This document shows, in pieces, positions 43,301-53,558 of a DNA stretch of 64,000 nucleotides; within the stretch, counting starts at the first letter, position 1, and every line of letters begins with the position of its first letter. The translations under genes were made by a program, and so were the position numbers. Source of the DNA: Kappaphycus alvarezii. Its lineage: Eukaryota; Rhodophyta; Florideophyceae; Gigartinales; Solieriaceae. Under the pieces are notes generated by a model. That model was given only the letters and a program-made list of their open reading frames with translations, had not been told where the DNA came from and ran no database searches. The stretch covers positions 406,989-470,988 of the forward strand of contig NADL03000548.1 of the NCBI GenBank assembly GCA_002205965.3, read 5' to 3'.

Positions 43301-44077
43301 CCTTAAATTGAGACAACAGCTTTTCCAAATTAACATGCTTTGACCTTCGACTGCTGAGGGTTTAGTCAATTTAAACTCATTCACATTAATGAGTTGATAA
43401 ACATTGAAATCTTTCCCATGATTCTTTCTCCTAATCATGTTCCGGAATTTCCTAACTCCAATGCTTGTGACTCTTACTTCTTTGTTCGAATTATCCTCAG
43501 TCATTGGAATCAAGTCTTTGCCAACCTTAACAATCCGTTCTTGATAAGCTATATCAGGATTGTTGGCAACATGCCATGGCATTCCAAGAAGCACATCATA
43601 TCTACAATCTGCAACAACCCAATTTGATGAATATAGATGGGAACCAATCTTCAATGTTGCTTCTAGAATGACTTCTGACGCTTTTTCCTTTGACTTCTTG
43701 CTCGAGTGATTGACAGTGACACTAACTTTCTTGAATCGAAACCTTTCTCTGTTTCGAGCTGCGAAATCCCTTGATACTACATTTGTATTACAACCATCGT
43801 CTTTGAGGACGGACACTTTAACATCTTTCAGTGTTCCATCAAGTACAATTAATTCCTCCACTGGAATTACTTCCTCACTGACTTGGTTGTTGTCATCATG
43901 ACTATTTACTATAGTATTGGATTCCACACTAATCTTCGAGACTCTCAACGCATGACCTCTTTGACTTCTTTCAACTTCAGAGCTATCACCAGTGCAAATC
44001 TCTTCTTTCAACACTGGACTCTGTAAACTTTGTCTTAGTTGCCTAACCTCTGCAACAAGACGTTCAAAGTCACTCAT
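40396..44077 (-). pseudogene. Gypsy pol: protease, RT, RNase H, integrase, chromodomain
   Basis: The protease region has VLKDDGCNTNVVS (DDG where DSG or DTG is usual) and DVLLGMPWH. RT: FSKLDLKTGFHQIRV, MPMGLCNAPATFQ, then catalytic VVYIDDLLIFSKD near 42770. RNase H: GHVDASQYAVGG, NDREL, TDNQVL, GDALSRAP. Integrase: H-H-C-C zinc site ending CLRCQQAK, then Asp in ATDFIVHLP, Asp in VSDRDPKFTS, Glu in DGASEIMNRIVENYLR, and the GPF-type module RYGPFLVKELIGKNAVRLDL. Defects: a frameshift near 43333, one missing A near 43036 in the RT N-terminus, and TAA at 40593-40591. Beyond the TAA the frame continues as a chromodomain (SILKHRKRGRGYQFLT, HEAEWQPTRDF) to 40396. Confidence 0.92.
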
Positions 44078-44118
44078 ACTTGGTCCAACCGGAGCGTTCT
44101 TTCCTTTCGGCGGACCTT

Positions 44119-44910
44119 TTAGTTTTCCGAGTCACTATCAATTACTTGAGCATTATTCGATGCAATCGTATTCCTACGGTCATCATGCTTCCACGGCCTG
44201 CAGCCTACTTTATGACACGTAAAGCAGCGGTTCTCTTTGTACAACTTCTCTTTATCCTGATCAAATCGACGATACCTGTTTCGGCTTTGATCTTTGTTGT
44301 ACCTTTTCTCCACGTTACCGATCTCCATTGGTACGGGAGCTTGGTTTGAAACATAAGTCGACTGTTCGCCAAACCTTGAGAACATGCCAGATCCACGTAA
44401 AGCACTGTCAACGCTCAGAGCAATTCGGGCAGCTTCATCGACGTTCGTTACATTACTCTTAAGTACTTCAAGCCTAATCTGCGGCTTCAATCCAGAGACA
44501 AACTTATCTAGCATTTCATCCATCGAGATTCCAGGAATGCTCAGAGCCACATTTCTAAACTCTGAAAGATAAGCCGCAACAGAATACTTCTGATGCAAAG
44601 TCCTTAGCTTGTCTCTTGCACGTCGAACACTATCAGCGGGAATGAACTCAGCTCTTACCAGATTCTTGAATTCTTGAAAAGAATCTGGGACAGCATTAGC
44701 GGCAACTTTCATGAACCACCAACTTGCTGCTGTGCCGGTAAACAAGGTTGTAGCATACATAATCTTAGCTCCATCGTTCAGTGCAAGGTCCCTATTTTGC
44801 ATCTGAACAAGCGTCAGGTATTGTTCGAGCTGGTACAACCAAGTCTCCACGACGAGCCTATCCCGAGTGCCCTTAAACTGCTCCGGCTTGTTCGGCTTTA
44901 AAAACGACAT
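44119..44910 (-). CDS. Gypsy gag (263 residues)
   Basis: Intact frame from ATG 44910. The capsid part matches retrotransposon gag (ETWLYQLEQYLTLVQ, TGTAASWWFM, FVSGLKPQIRLEV). The zinc knuckle near residue 230 is CFTCHKVGCRPWKH: Cys-Cys-Cys-His, with the usual third and fourth ligands exchanged. The final residues are acidic (DSDSEN). Pol lies in the -1 frame and overlaps only 13 bases (44131-44119). Confidence 0.9.
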   Translation of the reverse strand: MSFLKPNKPEQFKGTRDRLVVETWLYQLEQYLTLVQMQNRDLALNDGAKIMYATTLFTGTAASWWFMKVAANAVPDSFQEFKNLVRAEFIPADSVRRARDKLRTLHQKYSVAAYLSEFRNVALSIPGISMDEMLDKFVSGLKPQIRLEVLKSNVTNVDEAARIALSVDSALRGSGMFSRFGEQSTYVSNQAPVPMEIGNVEKRYNKDQSRNRYRRFDQDKEKLYKENRCFTCHKVGCRPWKHDDRRNTIASNNAQVIDSDSEN

Positions 44911-45486
44911 ATTAAACCAACCTTCTCTTCTTCTCTTGGAATCTTCTCTCTTGAGCTAATATCCACTTGATACTTGTAGGGAGCCGTCCCACGGCGACGG
45001 GTCCTCTTCCCGCAAGAGAGTGATACAAACCTCTTCGTAACCCACACTCGAGAGTTACGGTGATCTATATCTGTTCGGGATATCCCCACCAGTCTTTTGG
45101 CAAAGACCGTACGGTGTCCTTACCCTATAAGAAAAGATCTCGAGCCGACCGAAAGATACTTCGCAATCACTGCCTATGGTGTTCCTACCTGATCAAACCT
45201 ATAGCGCGTTACTCGAACCCTTGTTCCAGTCGGTCGACCTAGCTAACAGCCAATAGTCGAGAGGGTTATATGAGAATACGTAGGCGACTCGGCGCAGAAC
45301 AACCACAATCAAAGTAAGCGAAGATATTGAAGATACCTTCCTGCCTATCTAGTTCTCCCTGCAGAACTAGAATACTTTCACACACCTGGCACTCCAGCCC
45401 ACAGGTGGTGACTTACCAACGACTGGCACTCCAGCCCACAGTCGTAGTACAACCTGAATACCTTCGGCCAACTGGGCGATGCTACC
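44911..45486 (-). promoter_or_regulatory. Gypsy leader with primer-binding site and twin stem-loops
   Basis: The PBS follows the 5' LTR: the minus strand reads TGGTAGCATCGCCCAG, its first base shared with the LTR end; the matching tRNA was not identified. Two hairpins follow at 45444-45420 and 45407-45383 with the same 13-base loop and different but paired stems. They probably act in RNA dimerisation or packaging. The rest of the leader shows no frame. Confidence 0.6.
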
Positions 45487-45858
45487 AGTGAAACGGAAGA
45501 CCAGTTGGGGCAAAGGAAGACAGATAAAATAAACTCAAAACGTAGACTTTGATCGATGGATAATAGTTTGTTGGGTGTTGGTGCCGCTACTCGGCAATAA
45601 CCGTTCCTTATATAGTGATTCTCACCCCCTCTAAATGTTTGCAAAATCACACATATCAAATATACTGACTAGAAAGTTCTAAAGTACTCCAAACTATTCT
45701 AGAACACTAATTGGAAACCTCTAGATGCGTTACAGCAATGCAATATAAAATTCTACAGGCAAAATAAAAACTAAAAAGATAAATGCCACGCTAAATATGC
45801 CTTGCTGGCATGCGTCCAGAACAGCCTAGAATACCGTAGACTATTCTGGATTGTTACA
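45487..45858 (-). repeat. Gypsy 5' LTR
   Basis: Partner of 39992-40363, with two single-base differences (positions within GAAAGYTC and CCAAAYTA). Confidence 0.93.
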
Positions 45859-46138
45859 AAGGGAATAGAGGTTTCAGTAATTTGGAGGGATCTTTGAACA
45901 GTTCTCTCACCCAACAAACCATTTGTCGGTGAAACACACGAGTTCTGTGCTTGACGGAGGTTTGATGTTCTTTCAACGAAGACCTAATGGATATCCCACA
46001 AGAGTAGCATATATCTAAGTATGTATGAGAGATGCTTCTAATGGTCTTAAAATTTGTCGAAACCGCGTTACCGCGGTTTATCTTTAAAGACCGTTTGGTA
46101 ATCATGTAAAGCAGTTCATGAGGATCAACTTCATTCAC
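45859..46138 (-). pseudogene. 5' part of the unassigned frame interrupted by the gypsy element
   Basis: A minus-strand open frame of about 93 codons (VDPHELLYMITKRSLK, HTYLDICYSCGISI, WVRELFKDPSKLL). It joins the piece at 39986-39889 across the target duplication. No family recognised. The plus strand of this stretch has stops, so the minus frame is the better candidate. Confidence 0.35.
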
Positions 46139-47640
46139 ATTGATCCTATCTTGTTAAAGTGTTTTATTCTTGCAAAACACCACAAGTAATGTCAAATACT
46201 ACATAAATTAATAATAATATTTCCAAACGTCAAAAAAGTGGAAGTTTTTGAGCCATCAATAAAGAGGCGTCTTTTATGTTGCCATCTTATAAGAGACAGG
46301 TCGTGGTCAAATATATTCCCGTATACATTCCCGCATATCAGCAATCATTACAAATAGACGCATCAGAGCCATCCGTATGTCACCGAGAGAACTTTAATGA
46401 AAAATTAGTTGGCCAAGAACTAAACTCGGTTCATACGACAGAAAGCTAAATTTCACATTTTGGATGTAGAACTGTAATATAGATTAACTGGAGAAAGTTG
46501 ATAAAATTATATTCATCTGTCCTCATTTCCCATAAGCTGTACCAATAACAATGCGTTTTACAACTGATCAATTTGCTCGATTCGAAGAAGCTGCTTGTGA
46601 GGTGGACCAATGCAGCACGATCAGCCGTCGATAAATAAAAGGTCCATGTGATTCATTTTAAGTGCTTATTTCGGCACTTAAAATGAATCTCTGCTCTCTT
46701 TGCGTTCAGGGGTTGCGAACATAGGTATATAAGATGGCGTAAGATGACCTTGTAGCAAAAAAAAGCAGTTCTGATATACTTGCACAAGTGGGGAGATGTC
46801 GATGCCACTGAAGATGTGAAGTAAGTCATAGAAAAGCACGGTATTCACATTTAGTCCCATTTATGAGGGCAATCACCGCCTTGAAATTCATTAACTACGG
46901 TAAGAAGAACGACTCGGTGCGATATGGTGTCGTCAGTAAATATTAGTCACATAAAGAATGGAGCATCCGCTCTGGTGATAGCCGCAGCTTCGCGTTGGTG
47001 AAAGGCGCGACATTGACTGCTTGGTGTATATTTGCAGAGAATTTCAGTATAAAATACACAAACAGAACAAAAAATATCCTTCCGGTGAGGCGAAGGAGTG
47101 AAGTTTCCTTCAGTTCCGAATAAGAAACAGTATCAAGCGTTTGGTCTCGCCGATCTCGATTGTAGTTGCAAAGATATTATCTACCCGAATATTTCTTTTG
47201 CGCATGCCAAGTGGTCGAAAGAGGCGGCAGTCATGATATATTTGGCTGTCACAGTATGACAAGACAAGACGAGTCCGGAAAAAGGAAAGACCGATTTTAA
47301 TCAATCTAAGCTGACCGTAGCCAAATTTTAAGACGGGAGCAAGCAAATAGATTCTCTACCACAGTTTGGATGCAATATGCTGAAGTGAAATAAGTTTGTG
47401 CTGTTCTGCATGAAAAAGGCTATCGGAATTTTCGCTTGTTCCATCCATTAGGGACTAATTCATATGAGACTATACGAAGTTCTTCTATCTTGGCGCGGCG
47501 ATAGACAGTCGCTTGATGAGATTTGAGTTTATTCACCACAAGATTGTGGGAGTAACGCAGCTTGCCGGGTAACTACTACAGCAGGCCCGCCTGGATAGAA
47601 GTTTGATGATTACGCGCTTAATGGAGCAATTCTGCAGTTT
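46139..47640. other. No recognisable gene; one perfect hairpin
   Basis: 46650-46689 is a perfect 16-bp inverted repeat (GATTCATTTTAAGTGC) with an 8-base loop. Short frames elsewhere have no supporting signal. Confidence 0.4.
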
Positions 47641-48945
47641 TTTGTCTCACGAAGCCTGTGTATGTCCTGGGCTTGGTCAAACACCAGCTATTTGTACTTG
47701 GACAGTATATGAGTCCCAGGTCAACCAGTGGACATGATAAAGCCATTATCGATGACGCCCAGCTCCATTCAAGCATTAGATTTGCTGATTATACCAAGGT
47801 GGCCATAGAAACCATGCTTCTCTCCAGCTTTGGGGATTGTGATGAGGTTGACGGAGTTAGACCATCTGCCGATAATGTTTTGGAGTACTAAATTGAGACT
47901 GAACCCTAAATGGCGCCTACTTCTCGTCGAAGTCAACTTCAGCAACCTCGGACACACTCGTAGACAACTGTTAAAGCGATTTTAGAGAACAGGTATGCTG
48001 CAGATGGATAAATATGGCTAGTAGAAAACTACGGGAGAAACGCGAGTATATCGCCGTCGAGGTAATCGCAGTGGCGTACATTGATTCAATTTTTGAACGA
48101 GTATGGCCGCAGTACGCTCCACGTCTATGTGCCTTACTTGGTCGCGTTATATGTATGGGTAACAGAGCAGTATGAGTCCGGAAGCCGCAGGATTGGAGCT
48201 CCTTCCGTTCCGCAGTATATATCTGCACTGAGAATGAGGCAGATAGGTAACCTTGGCATTGTAAGCACTGTACTTTCCCATGCTTACTTTGATGATTTGT
48301 TCGTATACAAATTGGGAAGAGAATGCGTACCCTCTTCCACAAGTGGGATGCGGAATCTCATCTGATTAGATTAACAAGATGTGAGAGCATCGTATCACAC
48401 CCACGACTTCGTGCTACGCGACGCAGCACCGGTTATATTCGCATATTGATTCAACGGTGTTCATGAGAGTTTCGTGATATCCAATAAGGCTACAGATGTT
48501 GAATTGCTCATGACGAGCATGGCTGGTCGTATCTCATACTGGAAGGACCATGCGGAGTTCCGAGTGTTGGTTCTCTAGAGTAAAATTGCTGCCAAATATG
48601 AAAACACAGCAGGTTGTATGTTATTGTATTTAGGCGAGTTGTCAAATTATTTGAGATGACCAGTCATAAGGCGCGTATTCAGAAAACTCATCAGCATTGC
48701 GTTTTTAATGTACGAGAGCTACGCGATCATGCTTTTTCTGATTTTTATTTTGTATTATATCCATATTGGATTTCATATGCGTATATCCTATTGAGCGTTA
48801 TGGAGTCTTTGAAACTTTTCTGTGGTCTCTTATTTGGAAGAGTGACTCTTAGGGCGATTTTGGGGGTGTTTAATCCGGATTCATTAATGAATCGTGTTAG
48901 ATTGGACCACCTAGAAAGATTTTTCCATGCCTAGATCGGAAACTT
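47641..48945 (+). pseudogene. Tyrosine-recombinase-like relic
   Basis: 48081-48365 reads FLNEYGRSTLHVYVPYLVAL, a VWVTEQYESGS segment and IGAPSVPQYISALRMRQIG. This resembles the N-terminal core-binding domain of eukaryotic tyrosine recombinases (WxxFxxExG...L..Y..WL...G...S.xxQYLSAIR) found in Crypton and DIRS elements. A weaker continuation (HDFVLRDAAPVIFAY, 48402-48445) may be the start of the catalytic domain. The catalytic R-H-R-Y set was not identified. Stops and frame changes are frequent. Confidence 0.35.
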
Positions 48946-48965
48946 GGCTGGGTAGAGAATTAAGA

Positions 48966-49283
48966 AAAAAATAGTGCCCGTCCCTATCTCCACCCTCGGG
49001 GATGGCACCCGGACGCCCACGCGTTGCTAACCGACGTCGCACGCAACGTCGCTACGAGGGCAAGGGAGACCTACGCAAAGGTCAAAGAAATATTAACACA
49101 GCGTCATGCCGCAGCAGCAGTAATGTCCAATGCAGCTTGCCTGTTGGCCGGCCTCCCGTCAGTTTTCTAGCGTTTTGACAAGTTCCCGCCAACCCTTTGC
49201 ATTGTAAGCCTTTACCATCACGACATCCCTTAGGGAACAGCTGACCATATTTTTCATGCATTAAAAACACCCCAAATTTCCCC
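48966..49283 (+). mobile_element. 5'-truncated LINE end
   Basis: Flanked by AGAGAATTAAGA at 48954-48965 and AGAGAATAAAGA at 49284-49295 (one mismatch). Across one frameshift it encodes the ORF2 tail (VPISTLG, TDVARNVAT, LTQRHAAAAVMSNAACLLAG). The 3' end is CATGCATTAAAAACACCCC then AAATTTCCCC. Confidence 0.8.
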
Positions 49284-49295
49284 AGAGAATAAAGA

Positions 49296-51808
49296 GTCAT
49301 CACAATACAAAAATAGTCGCTTCTCCTCAGCTACGCTAACACCGAAAGTCGCTTCAAATATTTAAAGCTCCTGGGTCCACACCCCTTTCTTTCTTCAGGA
49401 CGGATGTTTGGACTTTCAGATCCGACAGCCATCGATTAGTAGCTTTAAGCTCGATTTATTGCAAATGGGGCGGGTCCCGTGAATTGATTCGCTAGAGGCG
49501 TACCCAAGACGACTAAAAATAGATTTCAAATACGTCCGCCACACTGAGGTATGTATACGGAACAACCTCTCCACATTGTTGGATGTACGGAACAATTTCT
49601 GCATGATCTTCCGTTGTCCGTTCGTTTGAGCAACTTTAGATGGGGCGTTCAAAGTCAATATATGGTGATGGTCTACTTCGATCGCAAAGCCTCCTTAAAG
49701 CGATCCTGCTGTATGGATTTTTGGAGTAGTATAGCTCATGATATCCATGGGAATGGCACACGCCGATGCAATGCGTGCATGTAACCAGGACGCAGGTTTT
49801 GATCCCATCTCCACCTCGACTGCATTAGGCGTCGCTCTGCTTTAAGAGCTTGTCTAGGTTTTCGTTCTGTGAAGTTGATAGTGTAGTTGGGTGAAACTCA
49901 TTCACTAGATCGCAAAAGCGGAAAATAGCTGTGGGCAGTTGACGCGCCTGTGCAGCGCCGGGGGAGGCGGTTAATATCAAACATTGTATTTTCGCTAATT
50001 TATGCTAAAGCCTCAAGTATCACTCACATGAACATCTTGTACGATATCTACAGTGTAGATTGACTGCTGCGATTGTCAACAACAAGCACCAGTTAATTGT
50101 ATGTCGAACTGACCATCAATTTTAGTTGAAATGCCAACTTATATCAAATAAGTTTTCATCATCAAAAAGGAGTAGTTCTCCTCGACTGCTTTCAAATCAA
50201 GGTAAAACATTCGGGCTGAACTGTTTCTCCGCCCTTATTTATAATTGGCATTAATATGCGTTTGTACTGGGAAGGACAGAGACAGTCTTGAGTATGATTC
50301 ATCAGTATCAGTAGATCTCTCTAGAAACGACTTGAGTGCGTGATCAAAGCCAATAAAACGACGATAGAAACGCTCAATACCATTGACATTCGTTGATGAA
50401 ATCCATTTTTTATGCTTGACAGCCGGATCACAAAATGGCACTGGCCACTGAACATTTACTTGAAGCTCATACCCAGCGTCCAAAACACGCACAAAAAATT
50501 ACGAGCTCCAACCCCACTGGGCAGAAAAATAGCTACAGTAAGACACGTGGTTGTGGTTCCTGGCTCTGTCAAGGAGGACATGAGACGGAACTGCTGAAAT
50601 ACTTGAAAATATTTTGTCTCACGCTTGATAGCAATGGGACCCTCTGATTGTTCTGAGTCCAAATCATCTTCACAGATCTTTCTTTTCCTAGCAACGGGCT
50701 CATCCACGGAGCTTTTGTGCAACATTGTAAGATTGTCTTCTAAAATAGCAGTTAGCTCAAATGCCGTATGCTACTATTAAAGAAAAGCATGAGTAAAATT
50801 ACCCCCGATTCTCGGTAGTACTCCACCGTAGGCTTACTAAGCTTCGTTCTGAATTTTTCTAGCTTGTGACTCATAAAACCAAGGTCCGAGGCCCATATTT
50901 GCTTCGGACCTGAACCCCTTGCGATGTCTCCAGCTGCCAGCCTTTTTCTTTAAAGGATGACAGGCCTTGATGACTCCGTGAGTTTTTGGGGCATCGCAGT
51001 ATAGCCCACAAGACAGCCTGGGTGTCTTGATTTCAAAAGGAATTTTTTCAAAGCGTGAGCCTGTCAAGTACGAAATAACTCATCATTGAAGGTATCAATG
51101 ACGACAGATTTGCATTATTATATTTGAAAATTCAAATATTTATAATTACAAAATCGCTAGTTTCACCTCGAGTAATTGATACAAAACACCAATAATTGAT
51201 CTACTGACCATATGTGCTGCATTTTCGGATTAGAAGTACAGACCTGAATCTACGAAATGTATATATTAGAACTATGAAATGCTATGGGTGACGCGACTCA
51301 CATCAGTGATGTGCAATACTTTCGATCCACAGAAACGCCCAATTTCAGTGAATTCGAGAGCTGGGAGGGTCTCTGGGTGTCACCGGGAGCAAAGAGAAAT
51401 TATCGGGGCTGGCTTTTGCAAAATTTCGGCGACCTAAATTGGAAATTATCGATTTTGGAAACATTTGGGCGTTTTTACCAAAATTGAGCTTCTTTATTTT
51501 TAATAAAAACTAGGGTATTTAATCTGTTGTAAACGAATTTCTGTAGATCTCAGCAACTCAGTTATGAATTTGGGGTTATTACATATATATATATTTGAAT
51601 TTGACTGTAAAATTTGGCAGCCCCAGTTTCTCACCTGTATAAGATTGGAATCTGGAAAAAACATATTCGAATCTCAACAGTGTACCTCCCTTCACAAATG
51701 CTCACCATCAGCATACTTCGATGCATCAATAATCGGTATAATTTTAAAATTTTGTGAGGCAAAATTAATACTAAGATTTATTTTACTGATGAAGATGCTC
51801 AAACTCTA
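49296..51808. other. Mostly unassigned DNA
   Basis: Minus-strand frames 50725-50456 (KRKICEDDLDSEQSEGP, acidic with a basic KRK signal) and 50492-50235 (ISSTNVNGIERFYRRFIGFD) overlap and could be two frames of one small gene on that strand. Neither is recognised. The frame 49658-49416 has AQTNGQ, weakly recalling integrase QTDGQ. AT-rich otherwise. Confidence 0.3.
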
Positions 51809-51819
51809 ATTTAAAAATA

Positions 51820-52045
51820 CGCGGAATGTCGCCGTTAGAGCAATGGAGACATATGGGTAGGGTCCGTATGGTGCTTACTCAGAGGCACGCTGCCGCGGCC
51901 GTAATGTTCAATGCAGGCTGTCTGCTGGGGGGCCCTGAGCCGGCTTTTAAGGTAACTTTAGAGGTATTAGTGCGCACCCTGTAGGATATTGCGGGCCACA
52001 GCCGATCATATCTTTCAAATATTAAATCAACCCTCGTTTTCCCCC
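51820..52045 (+). mobile_element. 5'-truncated LINE end
   Basis: Flanked by a perfect 11-bp duplication, ATTTAAAAATA at 51809-51819 and 52046-52056. It encodes part of the ORF2 tail (RNVAVRAMETYG, LTQRHAAAAVMFNAGCLLGG with small shifts). The 3' end is CTTTCAAATATTAAATCAACC then CTCGTTTTCCCCC, more diverged than the others. Confidence 0.82.
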
Positions 52046-52197
52046 ATTTAAAAATAATATCGATTTCATGCAATGGATACAATTGATTAATTGCTTGTCG
52101 ATTAAGAGGCGATGATTTTTTTTCATTTTAATAAGTTTCTCACCTACATACAAGGCTTCAGCCATCCGTTCAGTGAACTGATGGGTGAAATGTCGAT

Positions 52198-52590
52198 ACA
52201 ACGGCCACATTCCAGAAGAGCGATGCGATTAACACCAGAACAGTTCGTTGAAACCGGAGGGTAATTTTTTCCATGGCAGAGGGGAAGTCTGCAGTTGCTC
52301 ATCGGCGATTCAGAGCCATTTTTGGCGTCAAACCAGAGGTTGCATCTACTGCATGGAATTTACTAGAGGTCGGACGACTAGACAAAGAAATTCCGATTCA
52401 TCTATTTTGGAGTCTACATTTCGTAAAAAGCTACAACACGGCAATCATAAACTGATATGGAAATGCAAAAAGAGCACCATTAGAAAGTGGTCCTGGTTTT
52501 TTTCAGCTTATTTCGAATATGAACGTGGTACTCTTTTTATATTTTTCATTAAGAATTTTCTATTGACGATTGCTAACTGTTGAAAGATGT
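52198..52590 (+). pseudogene. N-terminal relic of a DDE transposase
   Basis: Plus strand: MRLTPEQFVETGG, RRFRAIFGVKPEVASTAWNL, PIHLFWSLHFVKSYNTA, then in another frame KKSTIRKWSWFF. This resembles the region before the catalytic domain of PIF-type or related transposases (RFxxLFGVxPxxxxxxWxxL, HLLWxLxFLKxYxTE, CDxKTxRKWVW). No catalytic part follows. Confidence 0.45.
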
Positions 52591-52731
52591 GGTGGGAGCC
52601 ACGTAATGATTTAAATAGTTTTTAGGACGTTTTTTTCTGCTCTGCTGGTGGAACGTAATGTCCTATTAATGAACTAACCCTCTTTGACTCTATGTAGCCT
52701 TCGCACAAATTTCTTGGACCCAGTCGAGCAA

Positions 52732-52992
52732 TAAGCGATCGTAATGCATCCAAGTTCCTCAGTGAAAAAGTGCGCTGCAAACAGTTACTTTCGAATCAGC
52801 TTGGGCTAGTCATTCGTCGAACAGTCATTCAAGCACGGTAAAATCATTGCAAAAAGTCCTCTACTGTGTGTGTTCCCAGATTCTAGCCGACAGTCACGAC
52901 ATTGTAAGTGCCACAGTCTGTATTGTGGATTAGAACGTATTGGTGCTGTACCAATACGATCTAATTACTACTGAATTGGAAATACCTTTGGC
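52732..52992 (-). repeat. Right part of LPMO tandem unit 3, displaced and inverted
   Basis: On the minus strand this continues exactly where unit 3 stops at 25382: GCCAAAGGTATTTCCAATTC, the 37-bp palindrome (52930-52966), then the pre-LPMO region to about the equivalent of 19385. It ends before the LPMO promoter. Confidence 0.85.
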
Positions 52993-53545
52993 TGTGAAAA
53001 TTGACCAAATATTTTAATCTCTATCCCGGTGTCCTACAGTGATGCTGAATTGTGGAGCAATATTTTTATTGAGGCCCACAATTTATATTTATTATGAATC
53101 ACCAAGGAATAATTTTATCTTTTTACACTGGCACCATTTTATTCTGAATTCAGTGTGAAATAATTTTAATTTCCTACAGTTGGGTTTTTATATTATACAG
53201 GCTATAATTATTGCATTTATGCTACCAAAAAAATATTACCTGGATGATTGCTTACCTGGAAAATACTGCAATAATTATTGCTGAGCCTGAGTTATGTCTA
53301 CCAAAAATATTGAACGGCTCACCTGATTTTTGTAGCAGGTTCACCCTGGTGTAGAGTATAAGTAGTCTAGGTTTTTAGAAATATTTTTACATCCTTGGGC
53401 TGTCGAAATATTCCCCTCGATCAGATATTATTAAATTTGGTTTTCTATTCATTATTCATTCCAAGTCCAATTGTGGCATTTATTTATTTATTCAAGTTGG
53501 AACTATTTATTATTATTTGATTCTACCTATCCCAATTATTTTGCA
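52993..53545 (+). repeat. copia-3 5' LTR
   Basis: 553 bp from TGTGAAAATTG to TTATTTTGCA, copied at 26046-25383. AT-rich. Confidence 0.88.
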
Positions 53546-53558
53546 GTTATGGGCCCAG
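53546..53558 (+). promoter_or_regulatory. copia-3 primer-binding site overlapping the gag start
   Basis: GTTATGGGCCCAG follows the LTR directly and is complementary to the anticodon arm of initiator tRNA-Met. The ATG of gag (53549-53551) lies inside it. Confidence 0.85.

Larger units (their letters stand above)
39992..45858 (-). mobile_element. Ty3/gypsy chromovirus, nearly intact and recent
   Basis: A 5,867-bp minus-strand element with 372-bp LTRs that differ at only two positions by eye, and TSD AAGGG. Order on the minus strand: LTR, PBS, leader with twin hairpins, gag (44910-44119), pol with protease, RT, RNase H, integrase and chromodomain (44077-40396), polypurine tract, LTR. The RT-RH-INT order and C-terminal chromodomain place it among chromoviruses. 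Only three disabling changes were found in pol: two one-base frameshifts and one stop. Confidence 0.95.

Noticed and set aside
49416..49658. Gypsy integrase fragment (AQTNGQ)
   Set aside because: A single short motif without the neighbouring catalytic blocks; too weak to annotate.
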